A stretch of 64,000 bases of DNA from Magnolia sinica (Eukaryota > Streptophyta > Magnoliopsida > Magnoliales > Magnoliaceae), in assembly GCF_029962835.1 (NCBI RefSeq), contig NC_080582.1, positions 14,454,032 through 14,518,031 of the forward strand. The letters run 5' to 3'. The position numbers were made by a program, and so were the translations under genes. The notes under the pieces are model-generated. The model was given only the letters and a program-made list of their open reading frames with translations, was not told where the DNA came from and made no database searches. Below, piece by piece: positions 43,690 through 56,271 of this stretch. Within the stretch, counting starts at the first letter, position 1; each line of letters starts with the position of its first letter.

Positions 43690-44843
43690 GGATTTGATAG
43701 AAGCCGCCGAGCAAAGTTCCATGATCAAGGTGCAAGAGTAGAAATGCAAAGCTGGGAGGCTTGATCACGGGTCCATGGCTAGTTTGTAGTGATTTTAATG
43801 TCAATTGGACGCTGAAGAGAGGCGTGGGGCAACACTCCAGAAGCTAGAGCTATGGAGGAATTCAAACAAGTTATAGATGAGGATGGCATATAATAGATGC
43901 GGGTTTTGAAGGCTCAAGGTTTACTTGGTGTAAAAATTGACAAGGTCATAGGAGAGCATGAATAAGACTTGACAGGGTACTAGTTAATTTGAAGTGGGTA
44001 AGGGAATCTCTACCTTCAAAGTCTCAAACCTCTCTCATCTCTTATCCAATCACTCTCCTATTCTGGTGCCTGTGAAGGAACTAGTGGACAGCTCCTTGAA
44101 GCCATTTAGATTTCAGATAATGTGGACAAGCCAAATCAGATTTAAAGAGGCGGTGAAGGAAATATGGGAGACGGAGTTGTTTGCATCACTGATTGTCAAA
44201 GTCTTTCTGAAAATGAAGAAGTTGGAATCCAAGCGGAGGGAATGAAACAAGGAAGTTGGGGACATTTTCCGAAGTGTTAAGAGTCGCAAATGATGCAGCT
44301 TCGAAGGCAGAACATGATATCATGTTGTCCATGTCAAAGGAACGTAGTACAACCCTTGAGGCTGCAAAATCCAAGCTGGTTACGGCTCTCCTTCAGGAAG
44401 AAATCTTCTGAAAGCAAAAGTCAAGAAACCGGTGGCTGCTGGAAGGAGAATGCAACAATAGATTCTTTCACGACTTCGTCATGGAGAAACAACGTTGATT
44501 ATTTGTAAACAGGATAAACACAGAATTGGGAGTTATTTTGGAATCTCAGTCAGAGATAGGGACAAAAGTGGCCAGGTTCTATAGCTCCATTTATACATCA
44601 GAAGGTGTTGGTCCAGCAGATGACATCCTTAGCAGCATCCCAAGCTTAGTTCCAGACCAATATAATGAAGACCTTTTGCACGTTCTGGATATGGAATAAG
44701 TGAAGGCGACAACATTTTCTACTCCTCAAGATAGTGTGTCGAGACTAGATGGCTACTTGAGCAGTTTTTTCACATTCTTCTAGGAAATTGTGGGGGAAGA
44801 TATTCTTAATTTAGTATGCAAGTTCATGGAAGGGGAGAGAGAA
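43690..44843 (+). pseudogene. LINE (L1-type) ORF2 relic, endonuclease to start of RT
   Basis: The plus strand, with several frame changes, reads GPWLVCSDFNVNWTLKRGVG (AP-endonuclease core) at about 43771, GFEGSRFTWCKN near 43905, RLDRVLVNLKWV near 43965 and SNHSPILVPV near 44045. A linker typical of plant L1 ORF2 follows (PFRFQIMWTSQIRFKEAV, then NNRFFHDFV) and then the approach to RT (FTFF, EIVGEDILNLVCKFMEG). It is cut at 44843 by a hAT element and resumes at 47327. Confidence 0.75.
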
Positions 44844-45023
44844 CATGGTATTCCAAATTGGTTACGTAACGGTAACGATCATAACCGTTACGCGTTATGG
44901 GGTCGAAACGGCCGTTACAGAAAAACGTGCCGTAACGGCCTTGTAACGGTCCCATAACGGTACAGAAAGTACATTTTTCAAAAAATAAAAAATGGTCGTA
45001 ACGGCTGATACGAGGGTTGTAAC

Positions 45024-47244
45024 CAAGGTGTCCCGTATCGGTATCGGTTGGCGTAACGGTGACCTCCAAAACCGATATGGATACGGGAGCGTAATAGCCC
45101 GTAACGGCACAATTTTTTATTTTTTGCCGAAAAAATATGAAAAAATATGGATTAAATCCGGAATATTTTAAGCATTCCAAATATGCATTCATTTATAAAT
45201 TGGAACATGTTTATGGTGGTGTAACGGTCCACTCTTTGGTGAGAAGTTGTATCGGACTGTGATGAATTTATGAACCAGATAACCTGAATTTGACTACAAA
45301 ATTCATATATTTAATTTTCTAACTATCTACTATCAATGATAGATATATTAGACTGAATGTAATATGAAAATATCTTACATTTAGGTGTTTGCAATTATTT
45401 TTGAGGGCCAAAATTCATGCGTAAATAGAAAAATATATATAAAAAATATAAAATGGCACCCCAAATATGTAAAATGCACATTAACATGTTCTACTATGAT
45501 TAACACATCATATGGCATCATTAAAACAGCAAAAGAATCATTAAAAAATGATTTTTTGAATTTTCAAAAAAAGGGCCGAAATAAATGCGTAAATAGAAAA
45601 AAATATAAAATGGCACCGCAAATATGTAAAATGCACATTAACATGTTCTACTATGATTAACACATCATATGGCATCATTAAAACAGCAAAAGAATCATTA
45701 AAAAATGATTTTTCGAATTTTCAAAAAAAGGGCCAAAATAAATGCGTAAATAGAAAAAAATATAAAAAAAAATATAAAATGGCACCCCAAATATGTAAAA
45801 TGCACATTAACATGTTCTACTATGATTAACACATCATATGGCATCATTAAAACAGCAAAAGAATCATTAAAAAATGATTTTTTGAATTTTCAAAAAAAGG
45901 GCCAAAATAAATGCGTAAATAGAAAAAAATATTAAAATATATAAAAATATATAAAATGGCACCCCAAATCTGTAAAATGCACATTAACATGTTCTACTAT
46001 GATTAACACATCATATGGCATCATTAAAACAGCAAAAGAATCATTAAAAAATGATTTTTCGAATTTCAAAAAAAGGGCCAAAATAAATGCGTAAATAGAA
46101 AAAAATATAAAAATATATATAAAATGGCACCCCAAATCTGTAAAATGCACATTAACATGTTCTACTATGATTAACACATCATATGGCATCATTAAAACAG
46201 CAAAAGAATCATTAAAAAATGATTTTTCGAATTTTCAAAAAAAGGGCCAAAATAAATGCATAAATAGAAAAAAATATAAAATGGCACCCCAAATCTGTAA
46301 AATGCACATTAACATGTTCTACTATGATTAACACATCAAATGACATAATTAAAACAGCAAAACAACCATTAAAAATTGATTTTTCGAATTTTAAAAAAAG
46401 GGGCCAAAATTCATGCGTAAATAGAGAAAAAATATAAAAAATTTATTAAATGGCACCCCAAATATGTAAAATGCACATTAACATGTTCTACTATGATTAA
46501 CACATCATATGGCATCATTAAAACAGCAAAAGAATCATTAAAAAATGATTTTTCGAATTTTCAAAAAAAGGGCCAAAATAAATGCGTAAATAGAAAAAAA
46601 TATAAAATGGTACCCCAAATCTGTAAAATGCACATTAACATGTTCTACTATGATTAACACATCAAATGACATGATTAAAACAGCAAAACAACCATTAAAA
46701 ATTGATTTTTCGAATTTTAAAAAAAGGGGCCAAAATTCATGCGTAAATAGAAAAAAATATAAAAAAATTATTAAATGGCACCCCAAATCTGTAAAATGCA
46801 CATTAACATGTTCTACTATGATTAACACATCATATGACATGATTAAAACAGCAAAACATATTAAAAAAAGTATAAATACTTATTTTTGACGAATTTCTGA
46901 AACATGGCCCACCGAGCTTTGATTCAAAAAAATCTGTAACATAATGTGTTTTTATCTCAAATACCTATCCAAGGTTGGTCGAAATTAGTAGTAGAAGGAG
47001 TGAGAAATAGTTTGGAAGCAAGAGGTTTCAAAAAAACAGCTTAAAATGAAAAAAAAAAAAAGTTACCATTACGGGCCCATAACGGCCCGTTACGAGCGTT
47101 AAAACCCGTAACAGGCCCGTATCAGCCGATACGGGTACAAAATCGGGTAACGGCCGACACGACCCCGAAACGCGTAACGGTTCCCACCGTTACCGTTACG
47201 TATCGGCCGTTACGGCCAATACGTAACCGTTTTGGCACACCTTG
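45024..47244. mobile_element. non-autonomous hAT element carrying a tandem array, 2221 bp
   Basis: It begins CAAGGTGTCCCGTATCGG and ends, on the minus strand, CAAGGTGTGCCAAAACGG. Perfect 8-bp duplications GTTGTAAC lie at 45016-45023 and 47245-47252, and they fit the hAT pattern nTnnnnAn. Both subterminal regions are rich in GTAACGG/CCGTTAC. There is no transposase: the core is an AT-rich array of units of about 165 bp. It sits inside a smaller MITE of the same family. Confidence 0.85.
45405..46860. repeat. satellite-like array, about nine units with period about 165 bp
   Basis: Units start GGCCAAAAT(A/T)(A/C)ATGCGTAAATAG at about 45408, 45573, 45731, 45899, 46075, 46242, 46402, 46570 and 46728 (spacing 158-176 bp). 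Each contains AAATGGCACCCCAAAT, CACATTAACATGTTCTACTA and a poly-purine end. Two subtypes exist: one with CATATGGCATC and AGAATCATT, and one with CAAATGACAT and ACAACCATT. The second type appears only in the right half, alternating with the first. Length variation sits mostly in the A/T runs. Confidence 0.92.
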
Positions 47245-47326
47245 GTTGTAACGGCCGTTACGGCCCGTATCATAACGGTAACGGTGGTGGCCGTTACGGC
47301 CACCGTTACCGTTACAGAACACCTTG

Positions 47327-47386
47327 AAAGAGAATCTGCGAGCCATTGGTAGCTCTCTCATCTACATGATTCCTAAGATCGCGAAG
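47327..47386 (+). pseudogene. LINE ORF2 relic, continuation
   Basis: After the hAT insertion the plus strand reads NLRAIGSSLIYMIPKIAK, the L1 RT passage that normally follows the segment ending at 44843. A (TA)n microsatellite then ends the homology. Confidence 0.6.
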
Positions 47387-47387
47387 T

Positions 47388-47407
47388 TATATATATATAT
47401 ATATATA
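47388..47407. repeat. (TA)n microsatellite
   Basis: A pure TA run of about 20 bp at the break between LINE sequence and the following LTR-like DNA. Confidence 0.9.
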
Positions 47408-47410
47408 ATT

Positions 47411-48095
47411 GTCAAACTTTGAGCCAATAAGCTTCTACAATTGCATATACAAGATTTTCTTGAAGCTCTTGACCCCTTGGTCAATTATAAGATTTTCAGT
47501 TTCTTCAAGCCATCCATAGGTCTCCATGAAGAAGAACTCCTCAAGTTAGAGCTATATTTATTCTAGCCACAGAAGCTCTAAGTAGGATTTATCTCAGCTA
47601 ACTGAGAAAAGTATCTCGGCCCCCAGACCAGTGACTTGAACACAATTCAGCCAATGTAGGTTCTAAAGGTCTTGACCTAGATCTTATATCTATAGTACAC
47701 TTAGAGTCTTATGTGGGTTAAGGGCGAAGGCAAGGCACAACGACACTAAGATGACAACCAGATGGTGGAGATTGTCCATCTTGACCCAAGTCAGTTCCCT
47801 CACATAAGATTACCAGTACATCTCATAAATGAATGCCCACAGGTGTGTCCTATGTATCTATGATGATCATGGTCTATATAAGGTACTAAAACCTATGGAT
47901 CACAACTCTCCTTAGTCAATGACAGTAGTATCCAATCTCTAGCTGTCAAGGACTACCAAAGGACTCACTCCTCAACTAACCCATATATGTACATAAGTTC
48001 AAGGTGACACTACACACTAAGGTATAATAGCATGTCCCACCCATATGGCTAGTGGATTAGGGCTCACAAGGTTTCTTAAGGTATACACTCCAACA
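47411..48095 (-). repeat. probable 3' LTR of a noncoding copia-like element
   Basis: On the minus strand GGGCAAGTGAGAGATTG is followed by TTGGAGTGTATACC at 48095. Plant copia polypurine tracts have this AAGTG-GAGATTG form just before a TGTTGG LTR start. No coding sequence lies on the internal side. The far edge near 47411 is an estimate. Confidence 0.4.
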
Positions 48096-50137
48096 ATCTC
48101 TCACTTGCCCTAAAACCAATTTGTGCTCAAATCCATTAAGCATTCTTGTCGAACCAAAACTCCTTAGCCAAGAAGATTACAGAATCATACTAATCCTATT
48201 AAAGTTCACACAATCTCTCAAAAGGTAACTTTCACTGTCAAAGAAACGCAGCTACGTATACCTAGTTCAATCATTGTCTTACATGCTTGCCTATTTATCC
48301 TTTATGATCAGGATTTGATCACCCGACAACTCATGTTCAACCAAGAACCTCATGATCCACGAGGGAGTGATCCTGTGCCATATAATCACACTTGGATCAT
48401 CATGGAACTACCCAGCATGTCACATGCTTGATCGACCATTATCACCCTACAAGAGACATAGGTATGCTATAGTCACATCATATCATCACGAGAAGCACTT
48501 CATCCACTCATGTGGAAACATAAGGTTGTTTTAACATGAACAACCTCCATCATAGATCAGGGATATTGCGGTGTGTGGTTTTTCCTCCCACAGACTAAGA
48601 CATACTGTTATCTGTATTTCCATGCATACATCAGTATATTTTGGGAACCTCTGTCAGCAGGAAAGACGTGCCTTTCAACATTTGTTCCCAAGTAACACTT
48701 TTCAATTGATTTCATTTTAGTAAAGCCTTAGATCCAACCAATCATGGTAGGAAAAACAACCACACTAGTAATGAACCCTTATCACATCAACTGATCACCA
48801 TCTCTCCCCAGTGCTTACAATCAGCATAAGATCAACATGTCATTCATTCACATATACACACAGTTGTGGGATGTCAACACTTGTGATTCAACGTATATCA
48901 TCAAATGACACAAGTAGAGGCATCAATGGAATTGAATGATGGATTTGTGGTATCTCTTCAAGCTTTATGGATTGAATCCAGAATATAATCCATAACGCGA
49001 GAATCTCTTAAAGAGTGGAGAAAAATCAATCACCTTATATCCACTACATGAATCACACACATACACGTACATAATATAAGTAAAGTGCATTGTAATAACA
49101 GTTACCAGGAGCAATAATAATAAAAACCAGTCATAATAATTATCAAACTGTTGTTTCTCAGTAGAATGGAAAGGTACAAAAATTAAAATATAATATTGGT
49201 CAATGACCCTAAACCAGTCATCCATTAATACTACTCTTTACTATGGTCGTAGCCTGTACCCCTCCTCACTCCTGACAAATATGCGCTCAACCTTGGCTTC
49301 ACTTTCCACCTCCTTCCATCATATCTTCTGCCCAAATAACAGTTTAACAGTTTGTTAGTCCATGTCAATGACCATTTATATGTGGAAACTGAAGTGAGAG
49401 GAAAGAACTGTACCGTTATCACATTAAGTGATCAACATCTCTCCCTAGTCCCTAGTGCTCACGATCAGGGTAAGATCAACATATCATTCATCCATATATG
49501 CTTGCAATTATGAGATTTCAGCACACTTGTAATTCAACATGTATCATCGAGTGATACAATCAGAATCATTGCTCTCATCAGCACTATCTAGATCATAGGC
49601 AGTGACACCCATCCTCTAAGAAGATAAGGATATGTGATTAGTTGAAGGTTAGCATATTGTGCAAACTCATGCTTTCCACTCATTAGACACCATCAGAGGC
49701 ATCAATGGAGTTATATTTTAGATGTCATCAATGGAACTGAGCCACATGTGCGCAGCATCTCTCCAAGGTCTATGGATAGTATTTGGTACCTGATCCCTAA
49801 TTCAAAATTCACTTGGAGAGTGGAGAAAACCAATTATAACATATCCACATAATGAATCACACATATAAGGCTTAGTAAGTATAGAGTTGTAGTAATATTA
49901 GGATAAATCACAACCAACCATATAAACGATTAAAACTTCCATTTCTCAAACAAACGGACAACGATAACTAGGTCCAAAAACCAAAGTATCAAACTAGGTC
50001 ATCAACTATAATAACCCAGATTCTTGTAGGCAATCATACACGCTTGTGCACACACAAACTTACATCACACAAAATATAGCAGACACTTAGACACACCGTT
50101 GATTACAGAGAAGCATCATCTTTTGTTCACATGGTAA
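48096..50137. repeat. noncoding retroelement-like DNA with two diverged direct copies
   Basis: No protein-like frame. 48779-49120 and 49415-49900 are diverged direct copies sharing TTATCACAT(C/T)AA, GATCAACAT(G/A)TCATTCAT, TCAACGTATATCATC / TCAACATGTATCATCG, AGAGTGGAGAAAA and AATGAATCACACATA-type phrases in the same order. It is probably the internal part of a non-autonomous LTR element. Confidence 0.45.
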
Positions 50138-50182
50138 GCATGCTTGAATTTTGAGGACAAAATTCTTTTGAAGGGGGTAGAA

Positions 50183-52198
50183 TGTAATAACCTGGGATTT
50201 TTGTATGCGTTCATGTACACAAATAAACGTGCACTTGCATTCATCCAAGCACACATGCATAGATCTATCCATTCATTAATGCATATACATGATCGGTTAT
50301 GCATCCATCAATATATGCTAGGTGTGACCGTTGATATATATGTTAGAACTGTCTATTGTTAACCATTGATCTATATACCAAACAGACCCACTTATGACTT
50401 AGATTAATTTAAAGTTAGTAATTATATAATTATGTGTATAAATATATGTATGTGTGTGTACATGTTCATGCTCACCACTCATGCATATAAAGTCACATAT
50501 TCATTCATAAACTAGTTCACTTTTAACCATTGAGCACGTACTAAACCTACCCAATCATGTTGGTATCCATGTTGGAATAGAGAAATTTTTATAAAATCCC
50601 TAAGAGCTAGATCCGTTGGACAATAAATATACTGATGCTACAACGAATTCACCCGAATATGGAGATTATGCACAATTTCCTGTAAACCTAAGAAGTCTAG
50701 GATTCTTTCCCCCGAATTCTCTAAAATTCTAGGGTTCATTAATAAATTACTTTGAATCCCAATTAGGTTAGGGATAGTGATGCACATGTTTCAAGTGATC
50801 AAACTTGAAAACTATGATGTATTGTTCAATAGTTGTGATCTTATAACTATGATGTGAAATATACTAATTGTAAAGATTTTTATTTCAAATTCTCTAAAGT
50901 CCAACAATGATTTTATTAAGTCTTTTGTTGCTGAAATTTTTAGAAATCCATGCATGTTTTGTTTATGTGTTGAAAGGGTTTGGATTCTTGCTTGGTTAAA
51001 CATGTATGTTGATGGAAGTTAATTTTTATCATGATTTGAAAATAATCATGGAATGCTATGTGAATTTGAAAGGTTAGCTTTGGAAAAACTAAGCTACCGA
51101 AATAAATATTTTGAAAATTCTATCTTTAGAAAGTACATTCATGGAAGGTTTAGATTTAGAAACTTTTGATCATGGAAATTCTATTTTTGGCAAGTTTTTT
51201 TGTGAAAAGTCCACTTTAAGGAGTCTCATTTTTAAAAAGTTCTTATATTGAAGATTGATCATGGATTTTTGGAACACTAACAATATATATGTTGAAAATC
51301 CCATAAAGCAAAATAAGAGGGCTCTGTGATCCTGAGGTTGAAACAGCCTTAAACCCTAATTGGATCTTCTTGGCCTACCTTGGCCCAGGTGTAGTGATCG
51401 TATGTCACTTACACAAGAACACAGGTAGATTTTGCCTGAACTAGCTGATCGTATCCCTCACTATGAGTTCACATGATTGAGCATGATAGAAACTGTAAAA
51501 GGTCGCGGTTAAGAGAGTTTTGATCTACTGATGATAAAAAGGCTCTGGGGTTTTGATGATTAGTACTTGTTAATGATGGCACAATTCTTGTACTATTTGA
51601 TTTGATACCATGATTTCCATTAGCATCGAATTCTAGCTCTTTCTTGTGATCATTCATGATTCTAACCATATTGTATCATTCGTTTTTTTTTTTTTTTTAA
51701 GTGCTAGTTTCTATAAATAAATAAATAAAAGCTATATAAGTGCTAGTTTCTATAAATAAAACATTTTATTTTTTAAACTCATACTAGATTTGAAAGATAT
51801 TATTAAAAATAAAATTTTAAAAAAAAAAAAAAAAAAACTTGTAAGAATTTTTTTCACTAAACGTGTATAAGCTCACCCTTTTGGAAATTCAGTTTCAGTA
51901 TAAAGATCAAGTCAGGGGAGCAAGTGGAGCAGAGTTCTACGCCTTTTATTTTTGTCTGTCTAGTCTAGTTTCCCTTTTCAAGTTCAAATTCATTATAAGA
52001 AGAGTTATAGTGGAAAGAGCATTGAGTTTTTAGATGGTTGTGATTAGATATTTTAATATTTGTATTAAGGAAGTGTATGTTGTGTGGAATGATATTGTAT
52101 AATGAATTGCAATTTATGTTTATATTATATTCGAGTCATGTCCTGGGATGCGGGATCGGGGTCTAGTAAACCCAGGTGCCGGATTTTGGGGCGTGATA
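50183..52198 (+). repeat. probable chromovirus-type LTR, about 2 kb
   Basis: TTTTGAGGACAAAATTCTTT and then GAAGGGGGTAGAA (50150-50182) resemble the pol end and polypurine tract of Tekay/Del-type chromoviruses, followed by an LTR start TGTAATAACCTGGG at 50183. The far end GGATTTTGGGGCGTGATA near 52198 resembles those LTR ends, with CA decayed to TA. A partial second LTR start (TAATAACCCAGATTCTTG) lies at about 50008, suggesting an internal deletion between two LTRs. Confidence 0.5.
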
Positions 52199-52200
52199 TC

Positions 52201-52731
52201 GGTTGGAAATTGAAATTTAGAAAACTATTTAAATTATATAAAAGTAAAATAAGAAAGTTAAAAAACTTATCAATTTGTATAAGTCGAGGCGTGACGTGAG
52301 TCACTCGGCTTGAAATCGAATTTACTCCCCTTGGACAGCGTCCCAAGTGCAACAGGTTTCCAAAACAATCGACCTCCAGGATACAACGACTATGACCCGG
52401 TCCCAGCGGTGCACTCACTGTACACGGGCTCGAACCACTTGTAGTCTTAACCCGAACTAGAAAATACTTGAACACATTTTTAAGAGGAAATCTGATTTTG
52501 CTAATTCTTTTAAAAACTTAAAATTAGAAGTCTATTTATAGACTTTGTGAAGACACCCTTTCACAAAGGGTTGTGACTATTGGGTTTAAACCCAAGTGAT
52601 GTGACCCTTAGGCTTCAAAAGACATAACTTTTCAAAACAAAATTTGAAAGGATATAACTTTTCAGTGAAAAGACACATCCGTAAGATATTTTGAAATACT
52701 AAATTATTTTAAAATAATTTAAAATACAACA
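52201..52731 (-). repeat. 3' LTR of the LARD
   Basis: It shares AAGTCGAGGCGTGACGT, GACAGCGTCCCAAGTGCAA and CGGTGCACTCACTGTACACG with the right copy. The outer TG is mutated to GG at the left edge. Confidence 0.88.
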
Positions 52732-55700
52732 ATCCCCCACATGTTTCAAAATTTTTGACATTTCAGGTTAAGATGGAAGAGTTGTGCAATAGTGCCGGTG
52801 TCACCATAGACTTGAACCGACATTAGAGTAAACATGACAGGTCTACAGAATCAGGTGACACCATAGTCTTGAACCTGATTCCTTTTGATGTAGATCGCAA
52901 GTACATGCCACTCACACAACTTTTCCGCTACAAGTGATTCTACAGTTCGGTACGTTTCGGTCATGTACCATTACCTGGATTTCATGAGTGTTCTAGAGAA
53001 TTCGCCTAGATTCTCATAAGAAGCGGCCTCCACCTCCACACCCATATAGGTGAATTCCATCAAGTGTATGCAGCAACTGTATACACCACCAAATATATGG
53101 CTATGGATTCATTAAGAGTTCTAAAAACTCATCCTTCTGCGTTGCTGCTCGCACTGTACACCATAGAAGGGGCTCATTTACATCAGTGCAATCGTCTACC
53201 TCGTGTCTTGTTGTTTACCCATTGAACTCATCTAATAGGATCTCTACTCGTATAGGTTGGGTTGCCAACACTGGTAGCTCATATATTAGGCTCAGCCCTA
53301 TTCTCTTCGATGTATCATTGACTAATCTTTTAGATAGTCACTTGGTCAGAGGATTTATGACCCGTGGGCCTTTTACCTCCACCCATCTTTGCTCCATCAG
53401 GTTTTCTTCTCATACGAGTTTGGCCATATCTTAAGTCCCATTGTGGCTAATTATCCTTTCAAATCAGCTAGAGATCATCATATTGATAAGCTATTGCCTC
53501 ACCAACTAGCTACTCATAAATGAGCCTCTGCCTAGGCTGATTCCTCCTTTTCCTCCTCAATCAAGTCTTTAACAGTCAATTGCACCCTCTTTGATTATTC
53601 ATATCTCAAGCCAAAGCATACTGAACTCATTTCTAACCTCATATAGCCAACAATTATGACTCCATCAAATAACAGATACTGAGTATCACTTTTATTATAA
53701 TAGTTGTATCATCAGCTCTAAATACAACAAGCTTTCTTATCCTTGAATGTACTCTTACAATTCAAGCAACTTCACTAGCCCACCATTCAACTAACTGGGG
53801 GTAAAGTCAATTGATCTTATTGTATCTGCAATACAAAGAGGCTGGAGTAATCTGTCATGCATAGGCATATGACAACTAAAATAGAGTATAACTTCATGTA
53901 ATTATATTGCAACATTATCATGTTACCATATGTTCCTTAACACATGAAAGGTTGGCCAATTTATTAATTAGTGATTAAAATTCAATACAATCAATGGATA
54001 TCTGGCAACTGAATATGGAGGAGAAATGTCCAAGTTCATTATCAAGTATCTTGATCGATGGATCGAACAATGAGCTCCATGCGCATAAGTTTGGCCATTA
54101 GATACATTTGTTGATGATAAAACAACACATTTCATTATATAAACTTATAGTCTCATATGAATACCATTCTCAAATGTTCAAATCTAGCCTCCAATGAGAA
54201 TATATAACCTAAAAATCTCATTGATTCAACAATCATCTTATGAATTTAAACCGCTACCAATATTATTTCTACCATTCATTTGATGGCTACCAATTTGATC
54301 ATTAAAACATGAAATATGTTTAATTCCAGACACCTTGTCTCAAAGACATACACATCAACGTAAAACATGTGCATATTGATCCATAACATTCAACATATAT
54401 TTTTCTTAGTGCAAATCTTCAATTTTATGTCAACCCATTTATCCAATACTTATTGACTAAATTTATACTTCATGGGTTAAGTGGTTTATCTAAATGCATC
54501 TAAGTGCACCCTCACAATTTCAGATTTAGCCTTGATAAATATATCTAAGGCTTACCCGATAAACCTATTAACTAAATTTTGAGTTAAGAATTTCATAGGA
54601 ACTATCATATGAATTGATTAGATCTAACACATGTGTCCTATATTGGCATATGATTGGATGAAAATAATATTTTCTTAAAATGTATTGAATCCTACCACAG
54701 AACGATGTTGATGATGGATGTGATTACAAGCGAATTTATTCGTACAAGAAGAAAATGTGAGTATTCATATAAGAATATAGTTATAACTAGTCTCATGGTT
54801 TAATTGACTCAATTATCGATCTGATCATGTCCATTGAAGTCATTCCAATCAAGGTATGTGAGAACCATCATTCTATAGAACAACCAATGATGAGCCACAT
54901 CTAAAATGAATTGTAACTATAATCCAATTGTCATTTTGCGGTGAATTCAGACTATGCATTTAGTGGGTTTTTCCAATCAATTCCCCTAGTTGAAAACCAT
55001 AAGAATATTTTTATTTTTATTTTTACTATTCACCTTTTGACCTTTTGCCTTCACATGATGCTACTTCCATTAATGATTAGTATTGATGCATCATCCACAT
55101 GTGTCATGTGTCCGATATGAATACCCCTCCATTTAGGCCATTAAAGGCAAAACCCACTAAATAATATTTTCACTCTTACATATACCATATGAAAATGACA
55201 TGATTAAGATTGATATTTTGAATCATGGATTCTATGCATGCAGTAGGTACCATATATGACATAAAGATGGTCTAAAGTTATAATTCCAAATAAGCATGAA
55301 ATCATGTGACAGAAAACTATTCTAGCAATGAGAAGTGTTATGCCTACTTCACATGACTTGCAACACGTGTGAGGGATTCGATCTAAGCAATATATGCATT
55401 TGATTATAGACAATGCCCTGTCCCATTTAGACAATCCACTTATCATATATACTTGTAAGAGAATGCCCTTCTTATCAGCGTTCATGTTTAGCTTTTAGAC
55501 AAAGCCTGTTTATCTATAGCCCTACTAGGTAGATGGTCGGGATCTCTCACACATGCACCGTACTAACATGAGAACTTTTAGAGAGTAACATCACCCAATT
55601 GCATGTTAACATCAACATAACTTAAATTATGCTAAATTAAACAGGATGTGCACTACTCATGTAGCAGTTTATAACAATAATACTGGAGACATTACTTTTA

Positions 55701-56111
55701 AAGGATTAACTACTGCGAACCAAGAGATGATTGTGACCGCTTATTTGAAAATTCTTAGGATAAAAGTTTAATAAACTTTGTGCCTAATATACAGTCTCAG
55801 CGAGAATCAACACCGTTTCCTGATCAAGACACCATTATATTATAAAGATGGAGCATCACCCCAGTGATCGAGATGGTTCATCTAGTGGACTCTTATGGGT
55901 GGACAGTAAAGAATAATCTCAGCCATCAATTGATAAACCTTTTTTTTTTAAAAAAATTTTATTTTATTACATGAACCGTTTCTTATTATATAGTAACCAA
56001 AGATCCAAACATGATATTTTGACCCCATAACATGACATCAAAGGACACACTTGATGTATGTAACGAATATTAAGCATCAAGAATTTTGGTGCATGCAAAA
56101 GTTCAACAATA

Positions 56112-56271
56112 GACACAACTAGAGGATAGACATTAGAATAATCCTAACCGTACAGAACCTTGGAGATGAAAACAAAAATGAGAAAATCTTTGACACAACT
56201 AGAGGATAGACATTAGAATAATCCTAACCGTACAGAACCTTGGAGATGAAAACAGAAATGAGAAAATCTTT
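56112..56271. repeat. 80-bp perfect-type tandem duplication
   Basis: Two adjacent 80-bp copies start GACACAACTAGAGGATAG at 56112 and 56192, with one or two differences. The near identity means it is recent. Confidence 0.92.

Larger units (their letters stand above)
44844..47326. mobile_element. hAT-type MITE of the GTAACGG family, split by a larger relative
   Basis: The left end CATGGTATTCCAAATTGG and the right end (CAAGGTGTTCTGTAACGG on the minus strand) match the family at 32895-33173. Flanking octamers AGAGAGAA (44836-44843) and AAAGAGAA (47327-47334) agree at seven of eight bases, and LINE coding sequence continues on both sides. Without the inner element and one duplication the MITE would be about 254 bp, close to the 279-bp relative. 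Confidence 0.78.

Noticed and set aside
44824-45192. Minus-strand frame rich in Tyr/Arg/Thr repeats in the GTAACGG region
   Set aside because: It is the translation of the inverted-repeat ends of a MITE, and the same peptides appear wherever GTAACGG repeats occur.
45405-46860. Array considered as a CRISPR
   Set aside because: Plant DNA, 165-bp repeats without unique spacers, no cas genes and A/T-rich units. It is a tandem satellite.
45385-46889. Repeated peptides (for example HVNVHFTDLGCHFIY) in several frames
   Set aside because: They arise from translating the 165-bp array and have no start, domain or codon bias.
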